From Pseudomonadota bacterium (lineage in GTDB: Bacteria; Pseudomonadota; Gammaproteobacteria; JAKAQQ01): a DNA stretch of 14,305 nt. The notes under the pieces are model-generated. The model was not told the origin of the DNA. It saw only the letters and a list, made by a program, of their open reading frames with translations, and searched no databases. Of this stretch, positions 1 through 6,776 are shown piece after piece (within the stretch, counting starts at the first letter, position 1; each line of letters begins with the position of its first letter). The DNA is taken from contig JAJZNM010000143.1 in the NCBI GenBank assembly GCA_021852325.1, positions 1 through 14,305 of the forward strand, written 5' to 3'. Position numbers and translations under genes: made by a program.

Positions 1-1
1 A

Positions 2-82
2 TCACTGGGCGAGATCTTGGGCCAACGCTCGACCGAGGACCTTTTGGGCGCCATCTTCGCCACGTTTTGCATCGGGAAATGA
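2..82 (+). CDS. mnmE: C-terminal end of tRNA modification GTPase MnmE (partial, cut by window edge)
   Basis: Reading frame 2 from the left edge gives 26 residues that end with LLGAIFATFCIGK before a TGA. This matches the invariant MnmE/TrmE tail, in which 'DLLxxIFxxFCIGK' closes the protein and the Cys belongs to the conserved C(I/L)GK motif. MnmE is a GTPase that works with MnmG to place the (carboxymethyl)aminomethyl group on U34 of certain tRNAs. The next complete gene is mnmG, its obligate partner, which supports the call. Only the tail is visible, so the G domain cannot be checked. About 208 nt separate it from mnmG, so the two may have separate promoters. Confidence 0.88.
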   Translation, partial: SLGEILGQRSTEDLLGAIFATFCIGK

Positions 83-276
83 GCCCGGTCCAGGTGCATT
101 CCGAGAGCGCTCCATCACCCGAGGCGCCCGCTCCGGCACGAGGAGTGGCGGCCGAGGCCTCCGGCCGGGATCGACCGTTCCGGGAAGCTGGAGTGGGTTC
201 GAAGACGACCGGATGGCGCTCCCTGGCTTGATCCCGGGTTCCTGCCGGCTGCGACCGGCTCGACTATCATAGATTT

Positions 277-282
277 AAGGAG
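277..282 (+). promoter_or_regulatory. Ribosome binding site deciding the mnmG start
   Basis: AAGGAG lies 8 nt upstream of the ATG at 291. It overlaps an alternative in-frame GTG at 282 and lies too far from the next in-frame ATG at 300, so 291 is the best start. A weak -10-like TATCAT at 265-270 has no good -35 partner. Confidence 0.7.
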
Positions 283-290
283 TGAGGGGT

Positions 291-2243
291 ATGAGTTGCA
301 TGTGGCGCGAACGACCTGATGATCCGGATTCCACCTTCGATGTAATCGTCGTGGGCGGCGGGCATGCCGGAGCCGAAGCGGCCCATGCGGCAGCCCGCAT
401 GGGCGCACGGACCCTGCTTTTGACGCAGAATATCGAAACCCTCGGGCAGATGAGCTGCAACCCCGCCATCGGCGGGATCGGGAAAGGCCATCTCGTCAAG
501 GAAATCGATGCGCTGGGCGGAATCATGGGCGAGGCTGCGGACGCGGCCGGCATCCACTGGCGGACACTCAATGCCAGCAAGGGCTATGCCGTGCGGGCGA
601 CGCGCGCTCAGTGTGACCGGGTGCGCTACCGACAGGCGGTGCGCGGTCGGCTCGAAGCGACGCCCAACCTGAGTCTCTTCCAGCAACTCGCCGGCGATCT
701 CCGGGTCGAGGGTGACCGGGTGATCGGTGTGGAAACCGAAATGGGCGTCCGGTTTCGGGCCGAGGTGGTGATTCTCACGGTCGGAACTTTCCTCGGCGGA
801 CGGATCCATGTGGGAGAGGCCCAAAGCGCAGGAGGGCGTTTCGGGGATGCCCCATCCAACCGCCTCGCCCGGCGGCTTCGGGATCTCGACCTCCGCGTCG
901 GCCGCCTCAAGACCGGTACGCCCCCAAGACTCGATGGCCGGAGTATCGATTTCTCGCGCCTCACGGTCCAGCCAGGGGAATGGCCGGCGCCTTATTTCTC
1001 GTTTCATCGAAGTGCCCCGGATGCCCTCCGGCAGGTGAACTGCCACCTGACCTACACCACTCCCGAGACCCATGCGGTGATCCGCGACAATCTCGACCGG
1101 TCCCCGCTGTTCAGCGGTGCCATCGAGGGTGTCGGCCCCCGCTATTGCCCTTCCATCGAAGACAAAGTGACCCGGTTCGCCGATCGAGCACGGCACCAGA
1201 TCTTCCTCGAGCCCGAAGGGCTTGAGACCCATGAACTCTATCCCAACGGCATCTCGACGAGCCTTCCGTTTGACGTCCAGCAGGCGTTTGTCCGGACCAT
1301 CCCGGGTCTCGAGCGGGCGCACCTCACCCGGCCGGGATATGCCATCGAATATGACTACTTCGATCCGCGCGACCTTTACCCCTCTCTCGAATCCCGCCGC
1401 TTGAGGAACCTGTTTTTCGCGGGCCAGATCAATGGCACGACGGGCTACGAGGAAGCCGCCGCACAGGGCCTCATCGCCGGGATCAATGCTGCCCGTAGGA
1501 TCCAGGGCGCGTCGCCCTGGATCCCGGCCCGGACGGAAGCTTATCTCGGGGTGCTCGTGGATGATCTCACGGTCCGCGGGACCCGGGAGCCCTATCGCAT
1601 GTTCACCAGCCGTGCGGAATACCGGCTGTCCTTGCGTGAGGACAACGCGGATGAGCGGCTCACCCCCTGGGGACGTACATTTGGATTGATCGATGATGAA
1701 CGCATGCGTGCGTTCGAGACGAAAAGCCGGGCCCTCGCATCCGAACGGGAACGCCTCGGCCGGATCGTGCTCAATCCCCGGGATCCCGGAGTTCAGGCGA
1801 CGGCCTCGGCTTTGGGCATCCGGATCGAGGAGGCGGTCCCGGCCGTGGATCTGCTCAAAAGGCCCGAGATCACCTACGCAGGCCTCATGACATTCCCGGG
1901 TGTCGGTCCGGGCGATGGGCGTATCGGACTCGGTGTCGAGATCCGGATTCGTTACCAGGGTTACCTCGAGCGGCAACGGAGTGAGCGTGTGAGGCTCGAG
2001 CGGGAAGGGTCGCGTGCGATTCCCGAGAACTTCTGGGGCTTGGGCATTCCCGGGTTGTCGCGTGAACTGGACGAAAAACTGCGTCGCACGCGCCCGCGCA
2101 CCCTGGATCAAGCAGCCGCGATCCCGGGCATGACACCGGCAGCCTTGTCGCTCCTCCTGATCCATCTGCGTCGCCTCGAAAAGGAGGACGCGACCCGGGA
2201 GCCCCCGTCCGACGAATCTTTCCCAGAGGCGATCCCCTCATGA
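291..2243 (+). CDS. mnmG: tRNA uridine-5-carboxymethylaminomethyl(34) synthesis enzyme MnmG (GidA)
   Basis: FAD-dependent partner of MnmE. It acts on U34 in the tRNA wobble position in the cytoplasm. The product is 650 residues, close to the usual 620-650. The Rossmann FAD-binding motif VVGGGHAGAEAA lies at residues 20-31. The MnmG signature PAIGGIGKGHLVKEIDALGG lies at about 58-77 and RLKTGTPPR at 205-213. The two conserved cysteines are present: C56 in SCNPA and C286 in GPRYCPSIEDK, the equivalents of E. coli C47 and C277. The C-terminal MnmE-binding helical domain is complete and includes IPGMTPAALSLLLIHLRRLE near the end. An AAGGAG site 8 nt upstream sets the start. The stop overlaps the next start as ATGA, so the peroxidase gene is probably translationally coupled. 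Classic neighbours such as rsmG (gidB) and parAB do not follow. Confidence 0.97.
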   Translation: MSCMWRERPDDPDSTFDVIVVGGGHAGAEAAHAAARMGARTLLLTQNIETLGQMSCNPAIGGIGKGHLVKEIDALGGIMGEAADAAGIHWRTLNASKGYAVRATRAQCDRVRYRQAVRGRLEATPNLSLFQQLAGDLRVEGDRVIGVETEMGVRFRAEVVILTVGTFLGGRIHVGEAQSAGGRFGDAPSNRLARRLRDLDLRVGRLKTGTPPRLDGRSIDFSRLTVQPGEWPAPYFSFHRSAPDALRQVNCHLTYTTPETHAVIRDNLDRSPLFSGAIEGVGPRYCPSIEDKVTRFADRARHQIFLEPEGLETHELYPNGISTSLPFDVQQAFVRTIPGLERAHLTRPGYAIEYDYFDPRDLYPSLESRRLRNLFFAGQINGTTGYEEAAAQGLIAGINAARRIQGASPWIPARTEAYLGVLVDDLTVRGTREPYRMFTSRAEYRLSLREDNADERLTPWGRTFGLIDDERMRAFETKSRALASERERLGRIVLNPRDPGVQATASALGIRIEEAVPAVDLLKRPEITYAGLMTFPGVGPGDGRIGLGVEIRIRYQGYLERQRSERVRLEREGSRAIPENFWGLGIPGLSRELDEKLRRTRPRTLDQAAAIPGMTPAALSLLLIHLRRLEKEDATREPPSDESFPEAIPS

Positions 2244-2737
2244 GCGCGTTCTATTCGATCCAGATCCACACGCTTCTCGGTGAACCCTTTCCGTTCAGCC
2301 CCCTGCGCGGGCAGGCCGTGCTCATCGTCAATGTCGCGAGCCGTTGTGGCTATACCCCCCAGTATGCGGGGCTCGAAGCACTCTATCGCCGATACCGGGG
2401 CCAGGGATTCACGCTGATCGGGGTGCCCTGCAACCAGTTTGGCGCACAGGAACCGGGCACGGCGGCTGAAATCGACACCTTCTGCCGGACCCGTTACGAG
2501 GTGAGCTTCCCGGTCACCGAAAAGATCGAGGTCAATGGGCCCGGGCGCCACGCGCTCTATCACTGGCTCACGGACCCCGCGCAAGGGTATCCGGGCGATC
2601 TCCGCTGGAACTTCGAAAAGTTCCTGGTCGGACGGGATGGGCGGATCCGCTCACGCTGGCCATCCGCGGTGGCCCCGGAGGCCATCGCGGCCGATCTCGC
2701 GAGGGCGCTCGAGGAACCTGACCGGAATGAACCATGA
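2240..2737 (+). CDS. gpx: Glutathione peroxidase-family thiol peroxidase
   Basis: Reduces H2O2 or organic hydroperoxides with a cysteine, not a selenocysteine, at the active site. At 165 residues it has the normal length of the small monomeric bacterial/yeast-type GPx. The peroxidatic Cys is C36 in NVASRCGYTPQY. The catalytic tetrad partners are visible: Gln70 in CNQFGAQEPG and Trp123-Asn124 in WNFEKFLVG. C64 and C82 sit where yeast Gpx3 has Cys64 and Cys82. C82, in the helix 'EIDTFC', is the position of the resolving cysteine in thioredoxin-dependent members, so the real reductant may be thioredoxin instead of glutathione (inference). No signal peptide is seen, so it is cytoplasmic. It overlaps mnmG by 4 nt at its start and the MBL hydrolase gene by 4 nt at its end. 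Confidence 0.93.
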   Translation: MSAFYSIQIHTLLGEPFPFSPLRGQAVLIVNVASRCGYTPQYAGLEALYRRYRGQGFTLIGVPCNQFGAQEPGTAAEIDTFCRTRYEVSFPVTEKIEVNGPGRHALYHWLTDPAQGYPGDLRWNFEKFLVGRDGRIRSRWPSAVAPEAIAADLARALEEPDRNEP

Positions 2738-3696
2738 CGCCCCAGAAGACCGAGGGGATCGACCGCTGGGACCCTGGAATCTATGCCATTGACTCGCGAT
2801 ACGTCCGCCCAGGGCTCATGGCAAGCCATCTCCTCGTCCGGTCGGGCGAGGCCGCGTTCATCGATGTTGGATCGAACGACTCGGTTCCCCATCTCCTGCA
2901 GGCGCTCGAGACCTTGGGGATCGATGCCGGGGCCGTCCGGTACCTCTTCCTGACCCACGTCCATCTCGACCATGCGGGTGGGGCGGGACGTCTGGTCCGT
3001 GAACTGCCGAATGCGGAAGTCCTGGTCCATCCTCGCGGGTTGAGACACATGATCGATCCCACGAAGCTTGAAGCCGGCACCCGTGTGGTCTATGGGGATG
3101 TCCTCTTCGATCAACTCTACGGTCGCCTCGTCCCGATACCCGAGACACGGATCCGGGCCGTTGTTGATGGAGAAGTCGTCCAGCTCGGCGGCTCCGAAAT
3201 CGAAATCTGGCATACCGAGGGGCATGCCCGCCACCATTACTGTCTCTGGGACCCATCCAGCCAGGCGGTATTCGCCGGAGACAACTTCGGCATCGCTTAT
3301 CGCGCGCTCGAAACCGCAAAGGGACGTTTCATTTTTCCAACCACGACGCCCACCCAGTTCGATCCGGAGCAAGCGCAAGCGTCCGTGGACCGCATTCTCG
3401 GCGCCCGACCCCGACGCATTTTTATCGCGCACTACAGCGCCCTCGAGGAGGCGCTCGATACGCTGGCCCGCACCTTGAAAAACGAACTCATGCACTATGT
3501 GGCGCTCGGCGAGCGCTTCAGGGACTCGCCCAGGCGGCGGGACGCGCTCCATGACGCGCTCCGGAGCCATACCGCAGAGCGGCTCGCCGAACATGGCGTC
3601 GCCGATCCCGGGCGAGCACTCGAAGACTTCCTCAAGTTTGATCTCCAGTTGAACGCGGCGGGCGTGGACGACTGGATGACGAACCGTTCCCGGTGA
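2734..3696 (+). CDS. Metallo-beta-lactamase-fold metallo-hydrolase
   Basis: A 320-residue MBL-fold hydrolase. The dinuclear metal site is complete: the T-H75-V-H77-L-D79-H80 motif (LTHVHLDHAGG), H164 in TEGHARHH, D183 in VFAGDNFG and H233 in IFIAHYS. These are the ligands of a two-zinc (or Fe/Zn) hydrolase of the glyoxalase II-like branch. Residues 234-320 form an Arg/Glu/Leu-rich, mainly helical C-terminal extension beyond the MBL core, which is typical of stand-alone 'MBL fold metallo-hydrolases' of unknown substrate. There is no signal peptide. The gene begins inside the stop of the peroxidase (ATGA) and ends inside the start of acuI (GTGA), so it is tightly coupled. Its place after a GPx hints at thiol-ester or detoxification chemistry, but the substrate cannot be read from the sequence. 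Confidence 0.9.
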   Translation: MTPQKTEGIDRWDPGIYAIDSRYVRPGLMASHLLVRSGEAAFIDVGSNDSVPHLLQALETLGIDAGAVRYLFLTHVHLDHAGGAGRLVRELPNAEVLVHPRGLRHMIDPTKLEAGTRVVYGDVLFDQLYGRLVPIPETRIRAVVDGEVVQLGGSEIEIWHTEGHARHHYCLWDPSSQAVFAGDNFGIAYRALETAKGRFIFPTTTPTQFDPEQAQASVDRILGARPRRIFIAHYSALEEALDTLARTLKNELMHYVALGERFRDSPRRRDALHDALRSHTAERLAEHGVADPGRALEDFLKFDLQLNAAGVDDWMTNRSR

Positions 3697-4703
3697 ACAT
3701 CCCGGCCCGCCCGTTCAAGGCCTTGCGGCTGGCCCAGACGGAGTCGGGGGTGCGGATGGAGTTCCGGGAGATCCGCTGGGACGAACTCGACCCGGGGACG
3801 ATCGGAATCCGTGTCCATTATTCGAGCGTGAACTACAAGGATGCGCTGGCCGCGACCGGCGCCGGCAAGATTTTGCGCCGCAAACAGGTGATCGGAGGGC
3901 TTGATCTCTCGGGCGAGGTGATCGCCTCGGAGGATCCGGATTTCCCCTGTGGAAGCCTCGTGGCCGCGGTCGGTGGCGGACTCGGAGAAACGCGCGATGG
4001 CGGGTATGCCGAATATGCCCGCCTCCCGGCCGAACTCCTCGTGCGCCTAGACCCGCCGCTCGGGACCCGCGCCGCCATGCAGATCGGTACGGCCGGATTC
4101 ACGGCGTTGCTCGCCATCCGGCGGCTCGAGGAGGCGGGTATCCGCCCAGGCGACGGACCGGTGGTCGTGAGCGGCGCAACCGGCGGGGTCGGTAGTTTTG
4201 CGATCAACCTTTTCCATGCCATGGGTTATGCGGTATCCGCGCTCACGCATAAAAGCGGCTGCGAGGCGTATCTCCGTGCCATCGGGGCCGAGGAGATCCT
4301 GGGTCCCAAAGACTGGGACCCCAAGGGGGCAGCGCTCCTTCCGGGACACTGGTCCGGTGGGATCGACAATGTCGGTGGGGCCGTGCTCTCCTGGATGATC
4401 CGCTCGACCCGTCATGGCGGCGCGGTCGCCTCGGTCGGGATGGCCGCTTCCCCACAACTCCAGATGACGGTTTTCCCCTTCATCCTGCGCGGGGTGAGCT
4501 TGCTCGGCATCAACTCGACGGAGGTTGCACCGGAACGGAGAGGCGCGCTTTGGCATGAACTCGCGCACGAGGCCTTTCCACCGGGTATCGACCGGATCGC
4601 TCACCAACAAATCCCCCTGTCTGCGCTGCCCGAAGCCTTCGGGGACTGGATTGAAAACCGCGTGGTGGGGCGCGTCGTCGTCGCCATCGCAGAAGAGGGC
4701 TGA
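3693..4703 (+). CDS. acuI: NADPH-dependent acryloyl-CoA reductase / YhdH-type quinone oxidoreductase family protein
   Basis: A medium-chain dehydrogenase/reductase of 336 residues that aligns by eye along its length with E. coli YhdH (AcuI, about 324 residues). The family reduces acryloyl-CoA to propionyl-CoA with NADPH. Family blocks seen are SSVNYKDALAATGAGKI at 44-60, GTAGFTALLAI at 132-142, the nucleotide-binding loop VVVSGATGGVGSFAINLF at 157-174, GGIDNVGG, and the final ENRVVGRVVVAI. The zinc ligands of classical alcohol dehydrogenases are absent, as expected. The GTG at 3693 overlaps the upstream TGA. It adds about seven residues before the conserved FKALRLAQ strand, and the ribosome site is weak, which fits coupled translation. 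Forty nt downstream begins prpBCD, which consumes propionyl-CoA, so the acryloyl-CoA reductase reading is preferred to a generic quinone reductase. Confidence 0.88.
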   Translation: MNIPARPFKALRLAQTESGVRMEFREIRWDELDPGTIGIRVHYSSVNYKDALAATGAGKILRRKQVIGGLDLSGEVIASEDPDFPCGSLVAAVGGGLGETRDGGYAEYARLPAELLVRLDPPLGTRAAMQIGTAGFTALLAIRRLEEAGIRPGDGPVVVSGATGGVGSFAINLFHAMGYAVSALTHKSGCEAYLRAIGAEEILGPKDWDPKGAALLPGHWSGGIDNVGGAVLSWMIRSTRHGGAVASVGMAASPQLQMTVFPFILRGVSLLGINSTEVAPERRGALWHELAHEAFPPGIDRIAHQQIPLSALPEAFGDWIENRVVGRVVVAIAEEG

Positions 4704-4716
4704 CCCGGTTCGGGTG

Positions 4717-4722
4717 TAAAAT
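4717..4722 (+). promoter_or_regulatory. Possible -10 box ahead of prpBCD
   Basis: TAAAAT lies in the only gap (40 nt) between acuI and prpB, about 22 nt before the prpB ATG. No recognisable -35 hexamer sits 16-18 nt upstream, so it would need an activator or may be chance. If real, prpBCD has its own promoter in addition to read-through from acuI. Confidence 0.28.
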
Positions 4723-4743
4723 CGTACGGGATTCCTGACGGAG

Positions 4744-5646
4744 ATGCAGTTGAGCCCGGGACAGCGACTTCAGGCTGCCTTGGACGCGGAGTGCCCGCTA
4801 CAGATTGTGGGCACGATCCATGCCCTCTGCGCTCTCCTCGCCCGCGATGCAGGTTTCCGGGCACTCTATCTTTCCGGCGCAGGGGTCGCGAATGCCGCCT
4901 TCGGCCTTCCGGACCTCGCGATCACGACGATGTCGGATGTGGTGGAGGAGGCCCGTCGCATCACCCAGGCCACGGATCTGCCCTTGCTCGTCGATGGGGA
5001 TACCGGATTTGGCGGTGCATTCAACATCGCACGGAGCATGCGGGAACTCATCCGGGCCGGTGTCGCAGGATGGCATCTCGAAGACCAGGTCGCGATCAAG
5101 CGCTGCGGACACCGTCCCGGCAAGAAGCTCGTGTCGGCCCGAGAAATGCAGGATCGCATCAAGGCAGCCGTGGATGCACGGACGGACTCCGCGTTCATGG
5201 TGATGGCTCGGACCGATGCCTTTGCTTCCGAGGGCTTGCCGGGGGTCCTCGACCGCGCAGCCGCCTACGTCGAGGCGGGTGCGGATGCGATCTTCGCAGA
5301 GGCGTTGACCCGCCTCCCGGATTATGCGGCACTCGTCGCGTCGCTTAAGGTTCCCGTCCTTGCCAATGCGACCGAGTTCGGGAAAACGCCGCTTTTCGGA
5401 CTCGACGAGTTTCGTTCGGCAGGAATCCGCATGGTGCTTTACCCCCTGACTGCCTTTCGAGCCATGAACCAGGCCGCGTGGGAAACGTATACAACCCTCC
5501 GCAGGGAAGGCAGCCAGAAATCGCTCATGGAACGGCTCCAGACGCGCGAGTCCCTGTATGAGGTGCTTCATTATTGGGACTATGAGCGCAAGCTCGACGA
5601 ACTGTATGGATCCCCCCCGACCACCATTCCTGAGGAGATGCCCTGA
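4744..5646 (+). CDS. prpB: Methylisocitrate lyase PrpB
   Basis: Cleaves 2-methylisocitrate to pyruvate and succinate, the last step of the 2-methylcitrate cycle. It is 300 residues (E. coli 296) and belongs to the isocitrate lyase/PEP mutase superfamily. The active-site loop KRCGHRPGK places the catalytic Cys at C121. The metal-binding acidic cluster LLVDGDTGFG lies at 81-90 and HLEDQ at 111-115. The PrpB-type strand LANATEFGKTPLF and the tail QTRESLYEVLHYWDYERKLDELYG-like block are present. The KRCGHRPGK loop and NATEFG favour PrpB over generic isocitrate lyase or oxaloacetate decarboxylase. Start: GGAG abuts the ATG at 4744, which is unusually close. The same GGAG is 6 nt before an in-frame TTG at 4750, so the true start could be two codons later. 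The stop overlaps the prpC start by one base (TGATG). Confidence 0.95.
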   Translation: MQLSPGQRLQAALDAECPLQIVGTIHALCALLARDAGFRALYLSGAGVANAAFGLPDLAITTMSDVVEEARRITQATDLPLLVDGDTGFGGAFNIARSMRELIRAGVAGWHLEDQVAIKRCGHRPGKKLVSAREMQDRIKAAVDARTDSAFMVMARTDAFASEGLPGVLDRAAAYVEAGADAIFAEALTRLPDYAALVASLKVPVLANATEFGKTPLFGLDEFRSAGIRMVLYPLTAFRAMNQAAWETYTTLRREGSQKSLMERLQTRESLYEVLHYWDYERKLDELYGSPPTTIPEEMP

Positions 5647-6770
5647 TGCCTGAGAACCCCAAATCCGGTGGCCTGGCTGGCGTGATCGCCGGACAGACTG
5701 CGATATCGACCGTTGGCAAGGAAGGTGTCGGATTGACTTATCGAGGCTACGAGATCGAGGACCTGGCGCGGGAGGCCACATTCGAGGAGGTGGCTTACCT
5801 CCTGCTTCACGGCCGGCTCCCGACAACCTCCGAGCTCGCCGGGTTCAAGAAGGCCCTCGTTGCGCGACGCGAACTCCCGCAAGCCCTCCGTGAACTGCTC
5901 GAGAAAGTGCCCGCCAAGTCGCACCCCATGGACGTCTTGAGAACCGGTTGCTCGTACCTCGGTTGCCTCGAGCCGGAGCGGGATTTCAAGGAGGGGCTCG
6001 ATGCGGCGATCCGGCTGCTTGCCCTTTTCCCGTCCATCCTGCTTTATTGGTACCACTACCACCACGACCAGGGACGCCGGATCGATACCCGTGCGGGCGG
6101 CGAGTCCATCGCCTCGCACTTCCTGACCCTCCTGCACGGTCACGAGCCCGATGCCCTCGACTGCCGGGCGCTCGATGTTTCACTGATCCTCTATGCCGAA
6201 CATGAATTCAATGCCTCGACCTTCGCCGCGCGGGTCTGTGCGGGCACGCTCTCCGACTACCATTCCTGCATCACGGCCGCGATCGGGACCCTGCGCGGCC
6301 CGCTCCATGGGGGAGCGAACGAAGCCGCCATGGACATGATCAGCCGCTATGAAACCCCCGCGGCCGCGCGCGCCGGGACCGAGCAAGCGCTCCTCCACAA
6401 GGAAAAGATCATGGGATTCGGCCATCGGGTTTACCGCGACCATGATCCCCGCAACGCCATCATCAAGGATTGGGCACGCCAGCTCGGCGAGGCGCGGGGC
6501 GACCACCGCTATTTTGCGGTATCTGAAGCGATCGAAAAGGTGCTCTGGGACGAGAAGAAACTCTTTCCGAACCTGGATTTCTACAGCGCGAGTGCGTACC
6601 ACTTCATGGGGATACCGGTTCCGCTCTTCACGCCGGTGTTCGTTTGTTCCCGGGTGAGTGGATGGTCTGCGCATGTGTTCGAGCAGCGGGCCAACAACCG
6701 GTTGATCCGGCCTGATGCCGAGTATGTCGGCCCCGCGCCGCGCCCTTGGGCCGCGCGGACCGCGCGGTAG
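5646..6770 (+). CDS. prpC: 2-methylcitrate synthase PrpC
   Basis: Condenses propionyl-CoA with oxaloacetate to 2-methylcitrate. It is 374 residues and a citrate synthase-fold enzyme of the short PrpC type. The catalytic triad is visible: His221 in GPLHGGANEAAM, His260 in MGFGHRVY and Asp311 in PNLDFYSA. The N-terminus GLAGVIAGQTAISTVGKEG and the block YWYHYHHDQGRRIDT are typical of PrpC and differ from hexameric GltA, which has a longer N-terminal domain. A GAGGAG ribosome site at 5632-5637 sits 8 nt before the ATG. The gene is coupled to prpB by a one-base overlap and prpD follows 6 nt after the stop. The last residues are Ala/Arg/Pro-rich and slightly shorter than the E. coli protein (389), with no loss of active-site parts. 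Confidence 0.96.
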   Translation: MPENPKSGGLAGVIAGQTAISTVGKEGVGLTYRGYEIEDLAREATFEEVAYLLLHGRLPTTSELAGFKKALVARRELPQALRELLEKVPAKSHPMDVLRTGCSYLGCLEPERDFKEGLDAAIRLLALFPSILLYWYHYHHDQGRRIDTRAGGESIASHFLTLLHGHEPDALDCRALDVSLILYAEHEFNASTFAARVCAGTLSDYHSCITAAIGTLRGPLHGGANEAAMDMISRYETPAAARAGTEQALLHKEKIMGFGHRVYRDHDPRNAIIKDWARQLGEARGDHRYFAVSEAIEKVLWDEKKLFPNLDFYSASAYHFMGIPVPLFTPVFVCSRVSGWSAHVFEQRANNRLIRPDAEYVGPAPRPWAARTAR

Positions 6771-6776
6771 TTCCCG

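Noticed and set aside
83..290. GC-rich palindromic patch GGCCGAGGCCTCCGGCC near 151-167 as a terminator of mnmE
   Set aside because: No T-run follows and several alternative pairings exist, so it is not a convincing terminator.
267..2165. Minus-strand open frame of about 630 codons opposite mnmG
   Set aside because: It mirrors mnmG in GC-rich DNA, is rich in Arg/Pro/Gly/His, shows no family motif, and the + strand gene is certain.
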